Assembly (NCBI GenBank): GCA_018292915.2
Contig: JACVVK020000032.1
Span: 1,263,501-1,327,500, forward strand
Reading direction: 5' to 3'
Length of the DNA: 64,000 nucleotides
DNA from: Batillaria attramentaria
Taxonomy: Eukaryota; Mollusca; Gastropoda; Batillariidae
Position 1 is the first letter of the stretch; the number at the start of each line of letters is the position of its first letter. Below, one piece after another: positions 11,751 to 24,625 of this stretch. The notes below the pieces were generated by a model. It was given only the letters and a program-made list of their open reading frames with translations, was not told the DNA's origin and ran no database searches. The translations under genes and the position numbers were made by a program.

Positions 11751-12681
11751 TGATCAAATGGAGCGGGTGTGGAGGATAAAGTCTGTGATTTTTGTGTGAT
11801 GATCTTAAATAGTTAATTTAGATTATACCTACCTTAATACCAAGACTTTTTTAAATGTGATTTTTAATTCATAGAAATCTCTAATTTAATTGTAGTGTTT
11901 ATTATCTTATGTGTATTTTTAATTTGATGTGTAGCATTGTCTTTGTTTGTCCACCACACTGAAATTTCCCTCTGGGATAATAAAGATGTATTGATTAATT
12001 AGACTGATTAAAATGTGGCGCGTGTTGTCAGTGACGCGTTGTACAAATGGAGAAAATGCCACGTGACGTCGACCCGGCGCTTAAATCTGTGGGGGCCGCG
12101 GATTGATTTAAATAAAATGTGCTAAAGATTCACCAGAAAAACAGTTGGTACTTTTGTCTCGCGTGTAAACGAAATTTCGCAAAAAAAACAAAAAAAACCC
12201 CAAAAAACAGACTATACCTGCATAACACAGAGTCGGCACGGTACTCCCCCCCCCCCCCCACCACCCGCCGGCTTCATGTACAAAAGACTGATATTACCTC
12301 CTGATCTCGCTAATTATGATTATCTATTTAAGAGCGCCAGAAGAATGCACTTCTCCTGCACCAAAAGCATAAACTGGGGAAGACAGACAAATCGGGCGTA
12401 TACAGATAACAGGAACAATGAAGTAAACACTTGACAGGAAAACAAAATTCAAATATGACGGGTTCGTTTTTTTGGCAAATTTGCGTGTAGGCGGACTTTC
12501 TCGTTTTTCACGTGGGGCCTTCTCGCGGTCAGGCGCTCACTGGTCAGTCGGCCGGCCGGCGCTGCAGCGGCTGCATGCTAAGCGTGGTAGGGGTGAACAA
12601 GTGTTTTTACAGGAACAATGAAGAAAACACTCGAAGAAAAAAAAAAAGAAAAAAAAAAGAAAGAGAGAGAGAGAGAGATAC

Positions 12682-12803
12682 TTGCCAACAAATCTGCCGA
12701 GAGGGATGCGCGAAAGCACAGGTCCTGATTTGGCCGGGTCGCCCCAAGCCATTTTCGCCATGTCCGTCAATGTCACTGTCGGGTTGACGCTGTTTACCCG
12801 AAT
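12682..12803 (-). CDS. DCXR: L-xylulose reductase (DCXR-like SDR), penultimate exon
   Basis: On the - strand an acceptor 'tccag' at 12804-12808 opens an exon reading IRVNSVNPT, then TLTDMAKMAWGDPAKSG and RIPLGRFVGK. It closes at a GTATCT donor. This is the SDR segment after the catalytic YxxxK helix, with the conserved N-P-x-x-x-x-T motif. It is the exact continuation of the exon ending ...ELGPKQ at 35978: both junctions are phase 0, and together they reach residue 211 of a family about 244 aa long. If it belongs to the same gene, the intron is about 23.2 kb. It could instead be a duplicated or orphaned exon. The last exon, about 33 residues including the VDGGF-type end, was not found and may lie beyond the window start. 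A (CA)n tract abuts the acceptor and acts as its polypyrimidine-like (GT) tract. Confidence 0.8.
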
Positions 12804-12805
12804 CT

Positions 12806-12807
<2 letters not shown>

Positions 12808-12875
<68 letters not shown>
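12808..12875. repeat. (CA)n microsatellite abutting an acceptor
   Basis: Read on the - strand this is a 66-bp GT tract ending directly at the splice acceptor of the DCXR exon at 12803. Confidence 0.95.
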
Positions 12876-12876
<1 letters not shown>

Positions 12877-14584
12877 TTAAGTGACAAGGGTATGATCAGT
12901 TTTTGATAAAAATGCTGAAAACATGACATGCGTACGTCAGTCAAAGTCAACTAAAAATAACTAGGACGGGGAAAAAAAAGCCAGTATAAAGTTTTGAAAA
13001 AAAGAGCAGAAAACGAGACGAGAGCACGCCTCTCAATTACAAGAAAACACACAAAACAGCCAAACAACGACGAATCCACGAACACCACCACCACCATCAC
13101 CAGCGACAACACCGCTAAACTGTTCTGATTGCAAACAGCGTTCTGTGTTTAACTGCTTTATTGATTTTTTCCCCCTAATTTAGGGAAATTTTGGGGTTTT
13201 CCACACTTGCAGAAGAAGCACAAAAGCGGGAGAGTTATTTTCATGGCTCTCGGTCCTTGCCCGAGTGCCGAAAATTCCAGAAATCGAAACTTTCAGTAAA
13301 CGACAGCTGCGACATAGAGGCCGGCCTTGAAGCTCAACAGTGCTTCAGCTACGTGGTGTCATCTAGAAAATGACATAAGCGCCTTGGAGTCGAAATGCGC
13401 ATAGCCCCTTTTTCCAGATAGCGCTAGTCATCCACCCTCTCCCATCCCAAAACGACCCTTGTCCAGATGGACAACCCTCATCGAATCATGCATTAAACTT
13501 GCATCGAGTCTTCTCCAGCAGCTGATGTCCATGCCCCTCCAACGCCATCCCATCTTGAAGTAGTAGGCCTATCCGTGACGTGACTTTATTACGGGCTTGT
13601 GATAACAGTGGTCCGGACAATAAAACCGGGGTCTGGATTTGCGAAGGAGTGGGTAGCACGGAGGTTGAAGGGGTCCTGGCCCAATCAATACAAGCATCAG
13701 GGGGCCCCCCTCCCGATACTGTTTTCCTTCCGTGACGTTTGAACGACAGTTTCATGGGAGTAGGGAGCCGCTTGGCTGATCAATGGTTACTTCAACTGCC
13801 CCCCATCTACCGCCCTTTCCTTTACACACTGTCAGGAAAAGAATGAGGGAAAATAGCAAAGCGCTATTCGGTATTTTCGACGGAACGTTCAAAATACAGC
13901 CGAGGTGATTCCCTTTCTATCTACTCTCCGAAATAGTTTTATAGTAAGGGATGGTTAGAAGTGATGTCATTCAGAGGGATCGAGTGTGTAAAGAATTTTA
14001 CCTCCACTCTACAATATCTCACTACTGGTCCATTCCGCCCGGAATCGATCAGCGCCTTTAAAAAAAAAATGGGTGGGGGGTAGGGGGGGGCGGGTGTTTG
14101 GGAGTTTAACGTCCCTTACCATGGGGTTGGGGGGGGGGGGGTGAAGGGGAGAGAAGAAAAGAGGAAAATAGGGAAGTGGTGCCTCACTCAATGACCTACA
14201 ACTCGTTGATGTGCGTTAGTGAATGGACACGAAATATTGTCAATTTCTTGTCAGTCATCTACCAAGAACATGTGAAGCAGCCATGTTTGGTTTAAACAAA
14301 TTTATTTTGTTGCTCTGGAGAAAATACAGAAAAACAGTCTGAGCATAAACAAGACGTACTTATGACATGCTCAATAAAAATTCAATTAAAGCAGCCATGT
14401 TTGAACTTCAAGATCGGCCATACCGACAGACTCGTTGTTTGGAGATTTTCAAGGCAGGAACTACACTAGGTAGTTCACTACAGATCTCATTAGTCGGGAA
14501 AATAGGACACACGCTGAATGTTCAGTGCTTTCGAACTCGGTTAACGAATTCGTGTTGCATTTTCTGCCTCGTAACGAGACAAGC
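12876..14584. other. Gene-free stretch
   Basis: No supported exon. It contains a SINE-A tail fragment at 14091-14126 (reverse orientation) beside poly-G runs. The open frame at 13755-13486 on the - strand has no recognised family. Confidence 0.5.
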
Positions 14585-15002
14585 CAGCCAAGTAGGGATG
14601 TGCCGATTAATCGAAAACCGGAAAAAATCGATTTAGTTTTTGGACGATTCAATAAACCGGTTCGACGCTCGAATCGCGATTCACTCGGCAACTTCCGGAA
14701 CCTTTCCGGACATTGCCGAAGTTGTAAAAGGGGCATAACTCTGAAAAATGGCAGAACAACTTCAACAACGTGAACGTCTCGTCGAAAATCCGAGAGGGAA
14801 ATCAGCAGTCTGGAAAAGTTTCTTTGTGAAAGAACTTGGCGGAACAATTCTGACAGATGAAGCCATTGAAGATTACTCGGGGTTGCCTCCCCTCAAAGGT
14901 CACCCGGTTCGCGGCAAATCGCCGAAAAAACCGGTTTTGTCGTGAAATCGCAATTCGAAAACCGGTTCGGCCCACCCGAATCGGAACATCCCTACAGCCA
15001 AG
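14585..15002. repeat. Perfect 8-bp target site duplication flanking the hAT element
   Basis: 'cagccaag' occurs at 14585-14592 and again at 14995-15002, immediately outside the two inverted termini. Eight base pairs is the characteristic hAT target duplication. Confidence 0.9.
14593..14994. mobile_element. Non-autonomous hAT element (402 bp) with a ZBED fragment
   Basis: The terminal inverted repeats are 'tagggatgtgccgatt' on the left and the reverse complement of 'aatcggaacatcccta' on the right, matching at 15 of 16 positions. They are flanked by a perfect 8-bp duplication, 'cagccaag'. Inside, an open frame at 14748-14945 starts MAEQLQQRERLVENPRGKSA and continues VWKSFFVKELGG, resembling the start of a BED zinc finger as found at the N-terminus of hAT/ZBED transposases. 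The rest of the finger and the transposase are absent, so this is an internally deleted derivative. The intact TIRs and TSD suggest fairly recent insertion. Confidence 0.85.
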
Positions 15003-16503
15003 CGATATACGTAAATTCTACGCTGCCAACCCTCTAACAACGCCATACTCACACGAACACCCCTCAGTCCATGTGTGACCTTCACACGCCTCTGAAGATG
15101 CTAGACACTCTCGCGCTGTTCCATTGTATAATCAAGCTTATTATTCAGTCGATGTCGTCTCTAGACTGAGAAATCAGGCCACTTTACCTCTGCCCCAAGC
15201 CGAAAGAGAATGTCACTGATTGCATCTCGTGCCTGGCTTGTAGAGGCGGAGTGCGGAACAAGCCGACACTTGACAGAGAGCTGACCTCTTCATACAGAAA
15301 CTATTACAGTCGGAGTTTATCAGACGGGCTGTTCAACACGAGCGTTGACTGGCGTGGTGGACAATACTGGATGAACTGGCAGTTCCTACGGCAAAGCCCG
15401 GAAGGATGGCTGATGTCTTCAACAATACCGACGAAAACACGGAGGGTAACCGCGCCTCGTGAAGCACGAGGGACACGGTCATAAGCGCGGCGTTGATGGA
15501 CCCTGTCAGTGCAAATAGTGCGAGGCAAGTTCCATTCTTCGAGGGCATGCACGGGCAGACTCTTTACTGTTTGAAACGGGCCAATAGTGTTCGATTATTC
15601 GAGGGCATGCACGGGAAAGTTAGGCAGTTAGCAATCATCTAAAATCCCCGAAAAAAAAAATGTGATCTTGATAGTTGTGTGTGCGACTACTGAAAACTAT
15701 ATAAAAACCACTTCGTACAGGCGGGCAGACTCTTTACTGTTTGAAACGGGCCAATAGTGTTCGATTATTCGAGAGCATGCACGGGAAAGTTAGGCAGTTA
15801 GCACTCAGCAAAGCTAACAAAACTAAAGATCCCACCCTCTACTTCCTCGCCAGCAATACCAAAACACACTTTCGGCTGCATGATTGCACTGATTTTATTT
15901 GTTTTAAATTTTCCTCTTATTTCCTCGCACACCCGCATGCTGTCTCACACTATCTGAACGCACACTCAATTCCTGCTCCTTGCAGACTCCGTCCGCCTCG
16001 TAGGTTTTCAGTGATTTACCCCCGTTTACTAAGGTGGTGTTCTCCCCTAGCGCAGTTTTGCTGCTGATGCAATGATTCGGGAGAAATGTGCCGAAACAGA
16101 GCGATATCGATGCTTTCTCCTCGTAAATTAGCGACCCATCGGACATTTTCAAGTCACGTGACAGAAGGGACCTTATCCCCCGCGGAAAATCACATCCACT
16201 CAGAACTGTCACTACCAGATTCCATATGTAAGCTATGTGACGGCCTCCCACCGGATTCCGTCTGGGGTCGATGCACAGATGCACACTCATGACTATTTCA
16301 TGGTCTCAGAACAGCAATCAGATGAATATGTATGAATGAGTATGAATGCATCATGTGAAAGAAGCTTTCCATTGTGGCCAACGAAGGTCCCTTCCCCCTC
16401 CCCCCCCCCCCCCCCCATGCCCCCACCCTCATACACTACTGTGAAGCCCCGGCACAAGCATATGGCAATTCACTTTTCAGTTCGAAACAACCCCGATTTA
16501 TGA
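15003..16503. other. Gene-free stretch with a local duplication
   Basis: Apart from the duplication at 15534-15806, listed separately, no gene or RNA is visible. A poly-C run lies at about 16398-16416. Confidence 0.5.
15534..15806. repeat. Direct duplication with 170-bp offset
   Basis: The segment 'gcagactctttactgtttga...gggaaagttaggcagttagca' (about 84 bp) occurs at 15553-15634 and again at 15723-15804 with one or two differences. A third partial copy, 'ttcgagggcatgcacggg', lies at 15538-15555. Confidence 0.9.
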
Positions 16504-16668
16504 GTGGGTGGGTGTTTGGGGCTTTAACGTCCTTTTCCACCACATAGGGTGATATCAAAGACGGGGCAACGATGAAAAAGCCAGCACAAATATTTGGCCC
16601 CAGCCGGGATCGAACTCACGACCCGAGCATTAGAAGTCCAACGCTCTACCATTCGACCACCCCGGCTC
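16504..16668 (-). mobile_element. SINE-A (tRNA-derived), full-length copy
   Basis: In reverse complement it begins with a tRNA-like head ('gccggggtggtcgaatggta', then B box 'gagttcgatccc') and continues 'ggccaaatatttgtgctggc...gatatcaccc...tggaaaaggacgttaaa...caaacaccc'. It matches copies at 51341-51510, 56091-56252 and 57103-57275 throughout. A functional tRNA is ruled out by the fixed non-tRNA 3' half. Confidence 0.85.
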
Positions 16669-16945
16669 CCCCCGATTTATGACTTCAAAACCAAAGGCAG
16701 TCTGTGTCTGAGTTATCAGTGGTCGAGCCATCTAGTGTAGCTAGCATGGTCTGGAGTGGGGATTATAATAATAATAATAATGATATAGGAGACATATACA
16801 TGTACACATCAGGCTCTCAGCGCCGTACATACTGACAAACATCAAAAACAGGTACAGTTGACGACACACAGGCAGCACAAAGCAACCACATACGAACAAA
16901 TGTTACACACCAAGAAACAAATGCAGATTTCTCATAGAAAACAGC

Positions 16946-16948
<3 letters not shown>

Positions 16949-17025
<77 letters not shown>
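16949..17025. repeat. (AC)n microsatellite
   Basis: Uninterrupted AC tract of about 76 bp. Confidence 0.95.
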
Positions 17026-17027
<2 letters not shown>

Positions 17028-17813
17028 CAACATGTAGGCAATGTACCACACTGCAAGTATACTATTTATCGGTTTTAAATAGATGGGTTTTAAGACAGCG
17101 TTTCAAACTGGCACTGGATTCTGCGTGTCAATGGCTTAGGGAACTGATCCCACAGGGCTGCGGGTGACGATGGTGGTAGTGCGGCGGGAAGGGGGGGGGG
17201 GGGTCGGGTGAGAGGGAGGGGGTGTGTCGGAAGACGGGAGCAAAAAGGGAGTACCAGACAAAACATTCCATGTGGAAGCTTTTCATTTAAAAAAAAAAAA
17301 AAAACCGGAAAAGGTTAATGAGTTATGCAAATTCCGCGAATGATGTGAGCCGTCTCCGATTAATCTTCCAGGCTCTGGTAAGGACCGGGATGACAGCTTC
17401 ATCCAGCGTGGATGGTGATCCCCCCAGACAGAAACCTAGCTCCACCGGCGCCCTGACTGACAGCAGAAAGGAGGAGACATGATACCCTCCGTCCGCGCAG
17501 ACATACGAGTTGAGCTGTGCGGCAAAAGGTGGATCTTTGTCAGTCTTCCTCCTCATCGATATTCGTGGCGTGTATTACAGCGGATCTCTCTACTCTCGCA
17601 GTCTCTCACGCTTTGACAAATGATGTAGACCAGACGGGGATGAATTCATGTCCATTAGATTCGATTTTTTTGTTATTTTGCAAGTCTGGTTTTGGTCAGC
17701 AGTCGGTGTGCATGGTGGTTTTGCAGGCGGCCAGGACTTCCATTTTTGTTGTTGGTGTTTACCGGGTCTTGTTGTTTTCGTTGGCGGTGGCGGTGGTGGT
17801 GGTGGTGGTGGTG

Positions 17814-17814
<1 letters not shown>

Positions 17815-17888
<74 letters not shown>

Positions 17889-17964
17889 CGTGCGTGTGTG
17901 TGTGTGTGTTCGCGCGCGCGCGCGCACGAAGGGAGGGGGACTTGGGGCTAAAGAGGAGTTTGAA

Positions 17965-18038
<74 letters not shown>
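17815..18038. repeat. (GT)n - (CG)n - (CA)n inverted microsatellite pair
   Basis: A (GGT)n run leads into GT at 17815-17876, then alternating CG/GT to 17926. A 39-bp spacer is followed by a CA tract at 17966-18038. The GT and CA tracts are reverse complements of each other and could fold into a long hairpin. Confidence 0.95.
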
Positions 18039-18590
18039 TCCAGTCCCGATAGCGCAGTATAACTTAAACCGCGATCCACATTTCAGAAAACAATATCAGT
18101 GCACAGGCAAGACAAAACAAACAACAACAACAACAAAAAAAAACCCACAAAACCCCCACCTCTTGTTGAAACAAGGCTGGCGCAGGATACATGTATTGCT
18201 CAGTTCCAGCCCAAAACCACTGGTAATAATAGAAGAAAATAAATAAATAAAAGATAAAAATAAAAACCCAAGCAGTTGCCGATCAGGGTTTTTCTGTGTT
18301 GAGTGATGAACGTTCGGCAGTCTGGCATGAATCGTGACTAATGAGTGTCAGGTGCGTTGTAGATCGGCCGCCTTCGGAAACCCTCCAGAAGTCTGTTCTT
18401 ACATCTCCCACAGCATAAAAACCTTCTCCTGCCTCCACAAAAATCCCTCGTCAATCCTCGAACAATGAGGGTTTACTCTCCTTGTTGCAAAACATCCTTG
18501 GCTCTTTGCGCTGAAGCACGGCCTAAGGGTGAGACAAGATCTCCTGGCTTAGGATGAAGAGGGGAGGGATGGGATGGGATGGTATGGGAT

Positions 18591-18592
<2 letters not shown>

Positions 18593-18632
<40 letters not shown>
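18593..18632. repeat. (GT)n microsatellite
   Basis: GT tract of about 40 bp preceded by a 'gggatgggatggtatgggatgg' pentamer-like run (18567-18592). Confidence 0.9.
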
Positions 18633-18633
<1 letters not shown>

Positions 18634-19103
18634 AGGGGGCTTGTGAGGAGGTTGGGTAGTGAGCGGAAGAACGGGCAACATCAGTTTGATATGTCAATTT
18701 AATAAAAGATATCAAAATAACATGTGCGCCCAGCATGTACCATCTTTGAAGAAATGTGTGTGCCGAGTTTAAGAGATTTCTGCTCTTGACATGCCTCAAC
18801 ACCACAAGCCTGCATCAGGGTCAGGGCGAGTCAGAGGTGGCCGTAAACAGCATAAATACTACTACTACTACTACTACTTATAAGACGCCTGTCCCTGGGG
18901 GTCAAGCTCTACGCGCCTTACAATCTTAGGACAGTAAAAAAAAAATTGCAGTAAAAAACAACGCATGCTCTCAACTTACACCGGACGAATAACAACTTAT
19001 AAAGTAAAAAAAAGAAAGAAATAAAAAAGCACAGATTAAGAACAGAAAACGTAGGTAAAAAAACCACAAATTAATCAAAATAGAGACCAAACTCAGTCAA
19101 ATG

Positions 19104-19106
<3 letters not shown>

Positions 19107-19171
<65 letters not shown>
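19107..19171. repeat. (AC)n microsatellite
   Basis: Uninterrupted AC tract of about 65 bp. Confidence 0.95.
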
Positions 19172-19174
<3 letters not shown>

Positions 19175-20344
19175 TGATTTTAAAAAAAACAGTGGAAAGA
19201 ACTAAAAACAAAAGCATAGCATAAACTAGTATGGGCACTTGCGCTTGTTCTTTCAACAGGAATCCAGGGACCGCACACCAAGGAAAGCAGTCTAAACATT
19301 TTATTCTAAGGTTTCTAAACGCCAGATTTCTCCAGTGTCTAAGGTTACAGCGGCTGTATGTCCAAATGGTGCGTCATTTCATTCGCGAGCAGAGTTACAG
19401 CTTCGAAAGAGGTACCCCCACCCCCTCCCGTCAGCTCGCATCTAATTAATTTAAACTTTGACGGGTAAACTTTGGAAGGCATGCCATGAATTTGAATTCC
19501 AAAGTTTCCTGTACAAGCAGCAATTTCACACGGTCGGCGAGAAAAACTCGCAAAACTTTCAATTATTATGCAGCGCGTCTCGTTTTTGAATTGACTCTAA
19601 ACTCCGCCCAATATCAATTATCACACAGCCCTGGAATTTTGTGGCATACTTTTCTTAGGGCTTGTCACATACACTGCAGTTATCCATCGTTTAAAATTTT
19701 CTCCTTTCATGTGGGAACGTTTCAGCTTGTGCTCCCTTTTGAACTGCGTGTGAGGTCTTCAACTAATCTTCCATGCCAAGCGAAAGAGGATCACAGACTT
19801 TCACTTTCTATGTCGGATCACGCAGAAGTCTGTGCGCACAGTTCCATGAAATTATGACACGATTCATCTTCACCTGAAGTAACTCTGTGTTCCGGAATTA
19901 GCGTCTCATTCGTGCCACAGGCGCAATCGACCAGAACACAAGACATACATCAAAAGGGTTTGGGTATCCTCCTTTCATACTGAAGATCTGCGATTTAGAT
20001 TTCAAAGTACTAGAACCTCTAATTGCGACTGACGGAGTTGCTACTGGCCATGAGACACAAAATTCAGTAAAATACGGAAATAATATATAATACCCCATCG
20101 GAGCCTTCAATGAAGAGTCCACCCTTTTAGAGAGCGCAAGCCCAGTCAGCTATGAAGTCAACTCTACTGTTGTGCTCACATCAAACGACTTGAAATTTAT
20201 TTTTTAAAAAGGCCGTAACACTCTGTTGAAGAAATAAGTTGCTCATGGCACCCGTGGTTTCCTTGCACGCCACTGACGTGCAGGATGCATTTCAAACTGA
20301 AAGCTGGCTCAACGACAGAGATTCCTGGAGGGTCTGTGAACGTA

Positions 20345-20455
20345 AACTAGTTATTTTCTGACGGGACTGGAACCTGTATCTTTCGCTCTCGGGTCCGACC
20401 GCCGAGAAGAAAAGCCAACTGAACCACCCGACTCCCTCTTCAGTGAGAGAAACAA
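20345..20455 (-). repeat. tRNA-like SINE remnant
   Basis: In reverse complement it reads 'gggagtcgggtggttcagtt' and ends with a B-box-like 'ggttccagtccc', so it resembles a tRNA head. The anticodon arm cannot be assigned with confidence and the 3' part is degraded. Confidence 0.45.
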
Positions 20456-21052
20456 AACACTAACTTTTAATTCTATTTTATTATTTTTATATCTTATATC
20501 AAGATCTTTGATTACTGCCGGTATATCATTTATATTTTTATTTTATACTTGTCACATCATTTAAGTCCCCAGGCAAGTTTGTGTTTTAGATTACAGACAA
20601 TAAAGTATTGTGACTGTAATAAAGTATTTGAACCGAATTGAACTGAAAGACTAACTTAGCGTTACTACAGAAGGCCGACGGAAAGTCATGAAGAGGCACG
20701 TGATGGACCACAGGGCATGTAGTGTGGAGTACAGAGCATGTAGTCAGTAGAGTTAACTGCCTTTTCTTGGTTATAGAACTGACGTGAACCGAAACTGGCA
20801 GTTCCGTGATTGGTGGCTGACCTCGCGGAACGGTAATTGGACCTAATGTGACTGCTACTCAGCCATTTACAGGAAAGCATTTAACTGTTTTCTGCAGTAG
20901 CACCACGCCGGATGGACAACAGCCATTTGTACACATGTTTTTGGCATTCTGTTCTCAAGACTGCAAGCCGGGCCGGCTGGGAAGGAATTTGGTTTTAAAG
21001 AAGAAACATTTCCATAACTATGTAAATTTTCTGGCTCACTCCGTCTCCAATT

Positions 21053-21054
<2 letters not shown>

Positions 21055-21115
<61 letters not shown>

Positions 21116-21163
21116 AGTGTGTGTGTGTGTGCGCGCCGGCGTGCGTGCGTGCGTGTGTGTGTA
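21055..21163. repeat. (GT)n with interruptions and (GCGT)n
   Basis: A GT tract to about 21114, a 'cagt' interruption, more GT, then gcgcgcc and gtgc repeats. Confidence 0.9.
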
Positions 21164-22637
21164 TCTCTTTTTGCTTTGTGTGTTTTCTTATTGGAACGGT
21201 ATTTTCGCATAACTATTTTCTCTCTTGGATACATCTTTTTGCTTCTGGTTTTGCGTGTCGTTCTGTAAAGAAGTTCTAATTAGACGGTTTCCTGTTGATA
21301 TCACGACTCACACCGAAAGCTGACGAACTGGATTAGATACGCTTCCGAACCGAAACACGCACGAACTCAGCTCAACAGAATATCCATTGCCCACAGACCT
21401 GCATTCGGAACTAAAAAGGACGAACAGTTCTGAGCCACACAGCGGCTGGCAAGTTGAGCGGCTCGCCTGCTACGAGGCATTACTTGCGCAGACAGCAATC
21501 CAAATGCTGAAAAAGACGCGGCTCTCATGCGAAATCTCTCTCTCCTTCTCTCTTGTCTCTCTCAGTTCAGTTCCGCACGCTGAAGCAGCGGGATGCTACA
21601 CAGTTCAGTTCAGGCCCAGTTACTGTCAGCCTCATCGCCTACAACTCTTCAGAAAGATCTGCGGTAATTAACGCTCCACAAAGCCGTCAGCTCCTCGGGG
21701 CTCGGCTGCTGTCTGGTGTGCGTATGTATGGCACAGTGTTGCTGCTGCGGCTGGTGCACTGACAGTCAGGGGACGGCTATGAAACGGATGTCTGGGGGTT
21801 CAAGTATCAGCAGCACCTGTAGGTCCCGCCATGTCACGGTCTTGTCATGCGCGCTAGGCAGCCGTCCGGCCTGCATCTTGTGCGACACATCCGTAGAGGT
21901 AAGTGGCGTGTTAGTGCAAACCCATGATCTCTCTCTCTCTCTCTTTCTCATACAGCCAATATCATCGACACATGCCACGTATGTTTTGATTTGTTCATCA
22001 TGTGTACTTTTCAGGCTCTTCGTCATTTCCTTTAGATAGTTAATACTTTTGTTTGTCTTCAGTTTTTCTCTTATTTTTTTCCTCCCCCCCCCCCCCCTTG
22101 TTTTGATTTTGTCTTTTTTATACCCTTTAACGTAGAATAGCAGGACAGCTAGTAAGACAGGAAGCAATGCCTAAATGCTCTAGCCTGAATAAAAAACGTT
22201 TCATTATCATCATCATCATCATCTCTCTCTCTCTCCCCCCATAATTATATGTATGTATGTATGTATCAATGTATGTCTATTGTGTATGTATTTCTGAACT
22301 AAAAAGTCAAACTGATACTGTCTCTTTCTATGTATATAGACAATATCTGAATGTTTAGAAACAAATACACAATACACAATAAAATATTTCAAATTTTAGT
22401 TCAGAAAAGAAAATACATAAAAACGTGATAAAGTCTACTTAGGGAAGAATTAAATGCTTGGGGTTCTAAATCTGCATGCGACACGTTGTAGGCTCGTGAT
22501 AGACATACATGTATATCCGAAGGCGTAAACAGAACATGCTCGTCTACTTCTGCATTTTCTTGTGTTGGATTTGCAGTCTGCTTTTGTCGTTTCATCTTGG
22601 AAAATCTTACCCTGCTCCCCTCTACCCCCCCTCTCTC

Positions 22638-23407
<770 letters not shown>

Positions 23408-23408
<1 letters not shown>

Positions 23409-24374
23409 CATTTTCAGAGGATCACATATTTCAATCATACGTCCGGCTCGGCTATTTTAGACCACAGATACTGGAATTAAAATGAGAGAGAGAGAGAGAG
23501 AGAGAGGGAAGCGTTTTCACAAGACAGGTGCGCATGTCAAACATTTTGCCACGAGCCTCCCCCGCCGGCCGACCCCCCCCCCACCCCCCACCCCTCTCTC
23601 TTTTTTTGGTGGTAATTTCCAAAGGATAGACGAAACCACGCCGTATTTAAAAATCGAAGTTGCATAACAAGTGATCTGTTATCACCTGGTTGTTTCATAT
23701 AATAAGCAACGGATGACCGTTCCCTTCTTTCTTGTCTGTCTGGCTGTCCATTTCACCAACAGAGAACCTTAAAAAAAAAAGAGAGCGAGAGAGAGAGAGA
23801 GAGAGAGAGAGATTCATTTCACAGAATAGTGATCAAATGGACGACTTGCCCCTTTCGCAGCCTTGAAGACGACAAAAAACCCGTCTCTTTGAATAGATTC
23901 AAACACAGGCTAGCCCTCTGAGATATTTTATCCCCACTGAGCCCCGGGCCAAACCCTCGGTAAACCCCAGGACGATAAAAAAAAAAAAAGAAGCGATGTT
24001 TACCGCGTCGCAGTCGATGAACTGACGGGGGCAGCTACTGACGACACATTAAATGGTTGCGTGACGTGAAGTGATAAAACCAGTGACAGTCTCGCGCACC
24101 CCTCTCTCGCAGTGTTTCGCTGCACGTGCATACCGTCTGACGGGAGAGCTGGCACTAGCCTGTGGGACAAGCCTGAATAGGATCGTCCTGATTTGATTGA
24201 GCTTGGGGCGAAATCAAGTTGTGGACGAGAAAGTCAAGTCTGCACACATACACGAGGCAGTTTAATCGAATGTCTTTCATCCTTGGTCCGACTCGATTCG
24301 CGGCCTCTTGATGACGGTGAGAATTTGATTGTTGGTGACTGCCTAGGTGTCCCTCACAGTAGGGTGCATTCAGA
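23408..24374. other. Gene-free stretch
   Basis: Two GA-rich tracts (23483-23507 and 23781-23812) and C-rich runs. No exon recognised. Confidence 0.5.
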
Positions 24375-24625
24375 GTGCGCGGTGGTCAAATAGACAGCGC
24401 GTCGGACTTAGCCGCAGCGTTACCGAACGGCCGTCGCTGCTGTCGCGGCGATGAAGCCCAGGTCGAGCTTGTGATATGTGATACAGGTTTCTCTTGGCTG
24501 CCGGGCTGCTCACCGGGGATTTCTCTCCGGGTTATCCGGCTTTCCTTCCCCAGCAGAATTGAAAAATAGGGGTAGGTACTGGGTGCCGCTGCACCGCGGC
24601 GACGCGCTTCGGCTTGCCCCTAACA
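24375..24625 (+). mobile_element. SINE-C copy
   Basis: The head 'gcggtggtcaaatagacagc' is tRNA-like. The body contains 'gaacggccgtc', 'ccaggtcgagcttgtg', 'tctctccgggttatccggct' and 'ggtgccgctgcaccgcggcg'. The same order occurs at 61938-62265 (+) and, inverted, at 56788-57032. Confidence 0.85.

Larger units (their letters stand above)
9101..12681. other. Gene-free stretch
   Basis: No exon could be supported. It contains a SINE-A tail fragment (9252-9300), CT/AC and GT tracts, and a retroelement-like 3' tail 'tttccctctgggataataaag' near 11960-11985. Related segments 'gtcattggcgcgccgtag' (about 11487) and 'gtcagtgacgcgttgtac' (about 12027), each near 'gccacgtgac/gag', suggest an old internal duplication. 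The region was searched on the - strand for the final DCXR exon without success. Confidence 0.5.
16669..22640. other. Gene-free stretch dominated by simple repeats
   Basis: No exon with family resemblance was found. Contents: AC/GT tracts (listed), (ATA)n at about 16766-16780, (ACT)n at about 18857-18878 beside a repeat tail, a tRNA-like remnant at 20345-20455, and AT-rich retroelement-like tails such as the 'aataaagtattgtgactg' region near 20600-20630. Open frames at 17323-17556 (-) and 19486-19857 (+) are unassigned. Confidence 0.5.

Noticed and set aside
1..12681. Final DCXR exon on the - strand
   Set aside because: Searched for the NAILFLLSD and VDGGF-type codons. The nearest look-alike, IIGGF at about 7390-7405, lacks the surrounding family residues and splice phase.
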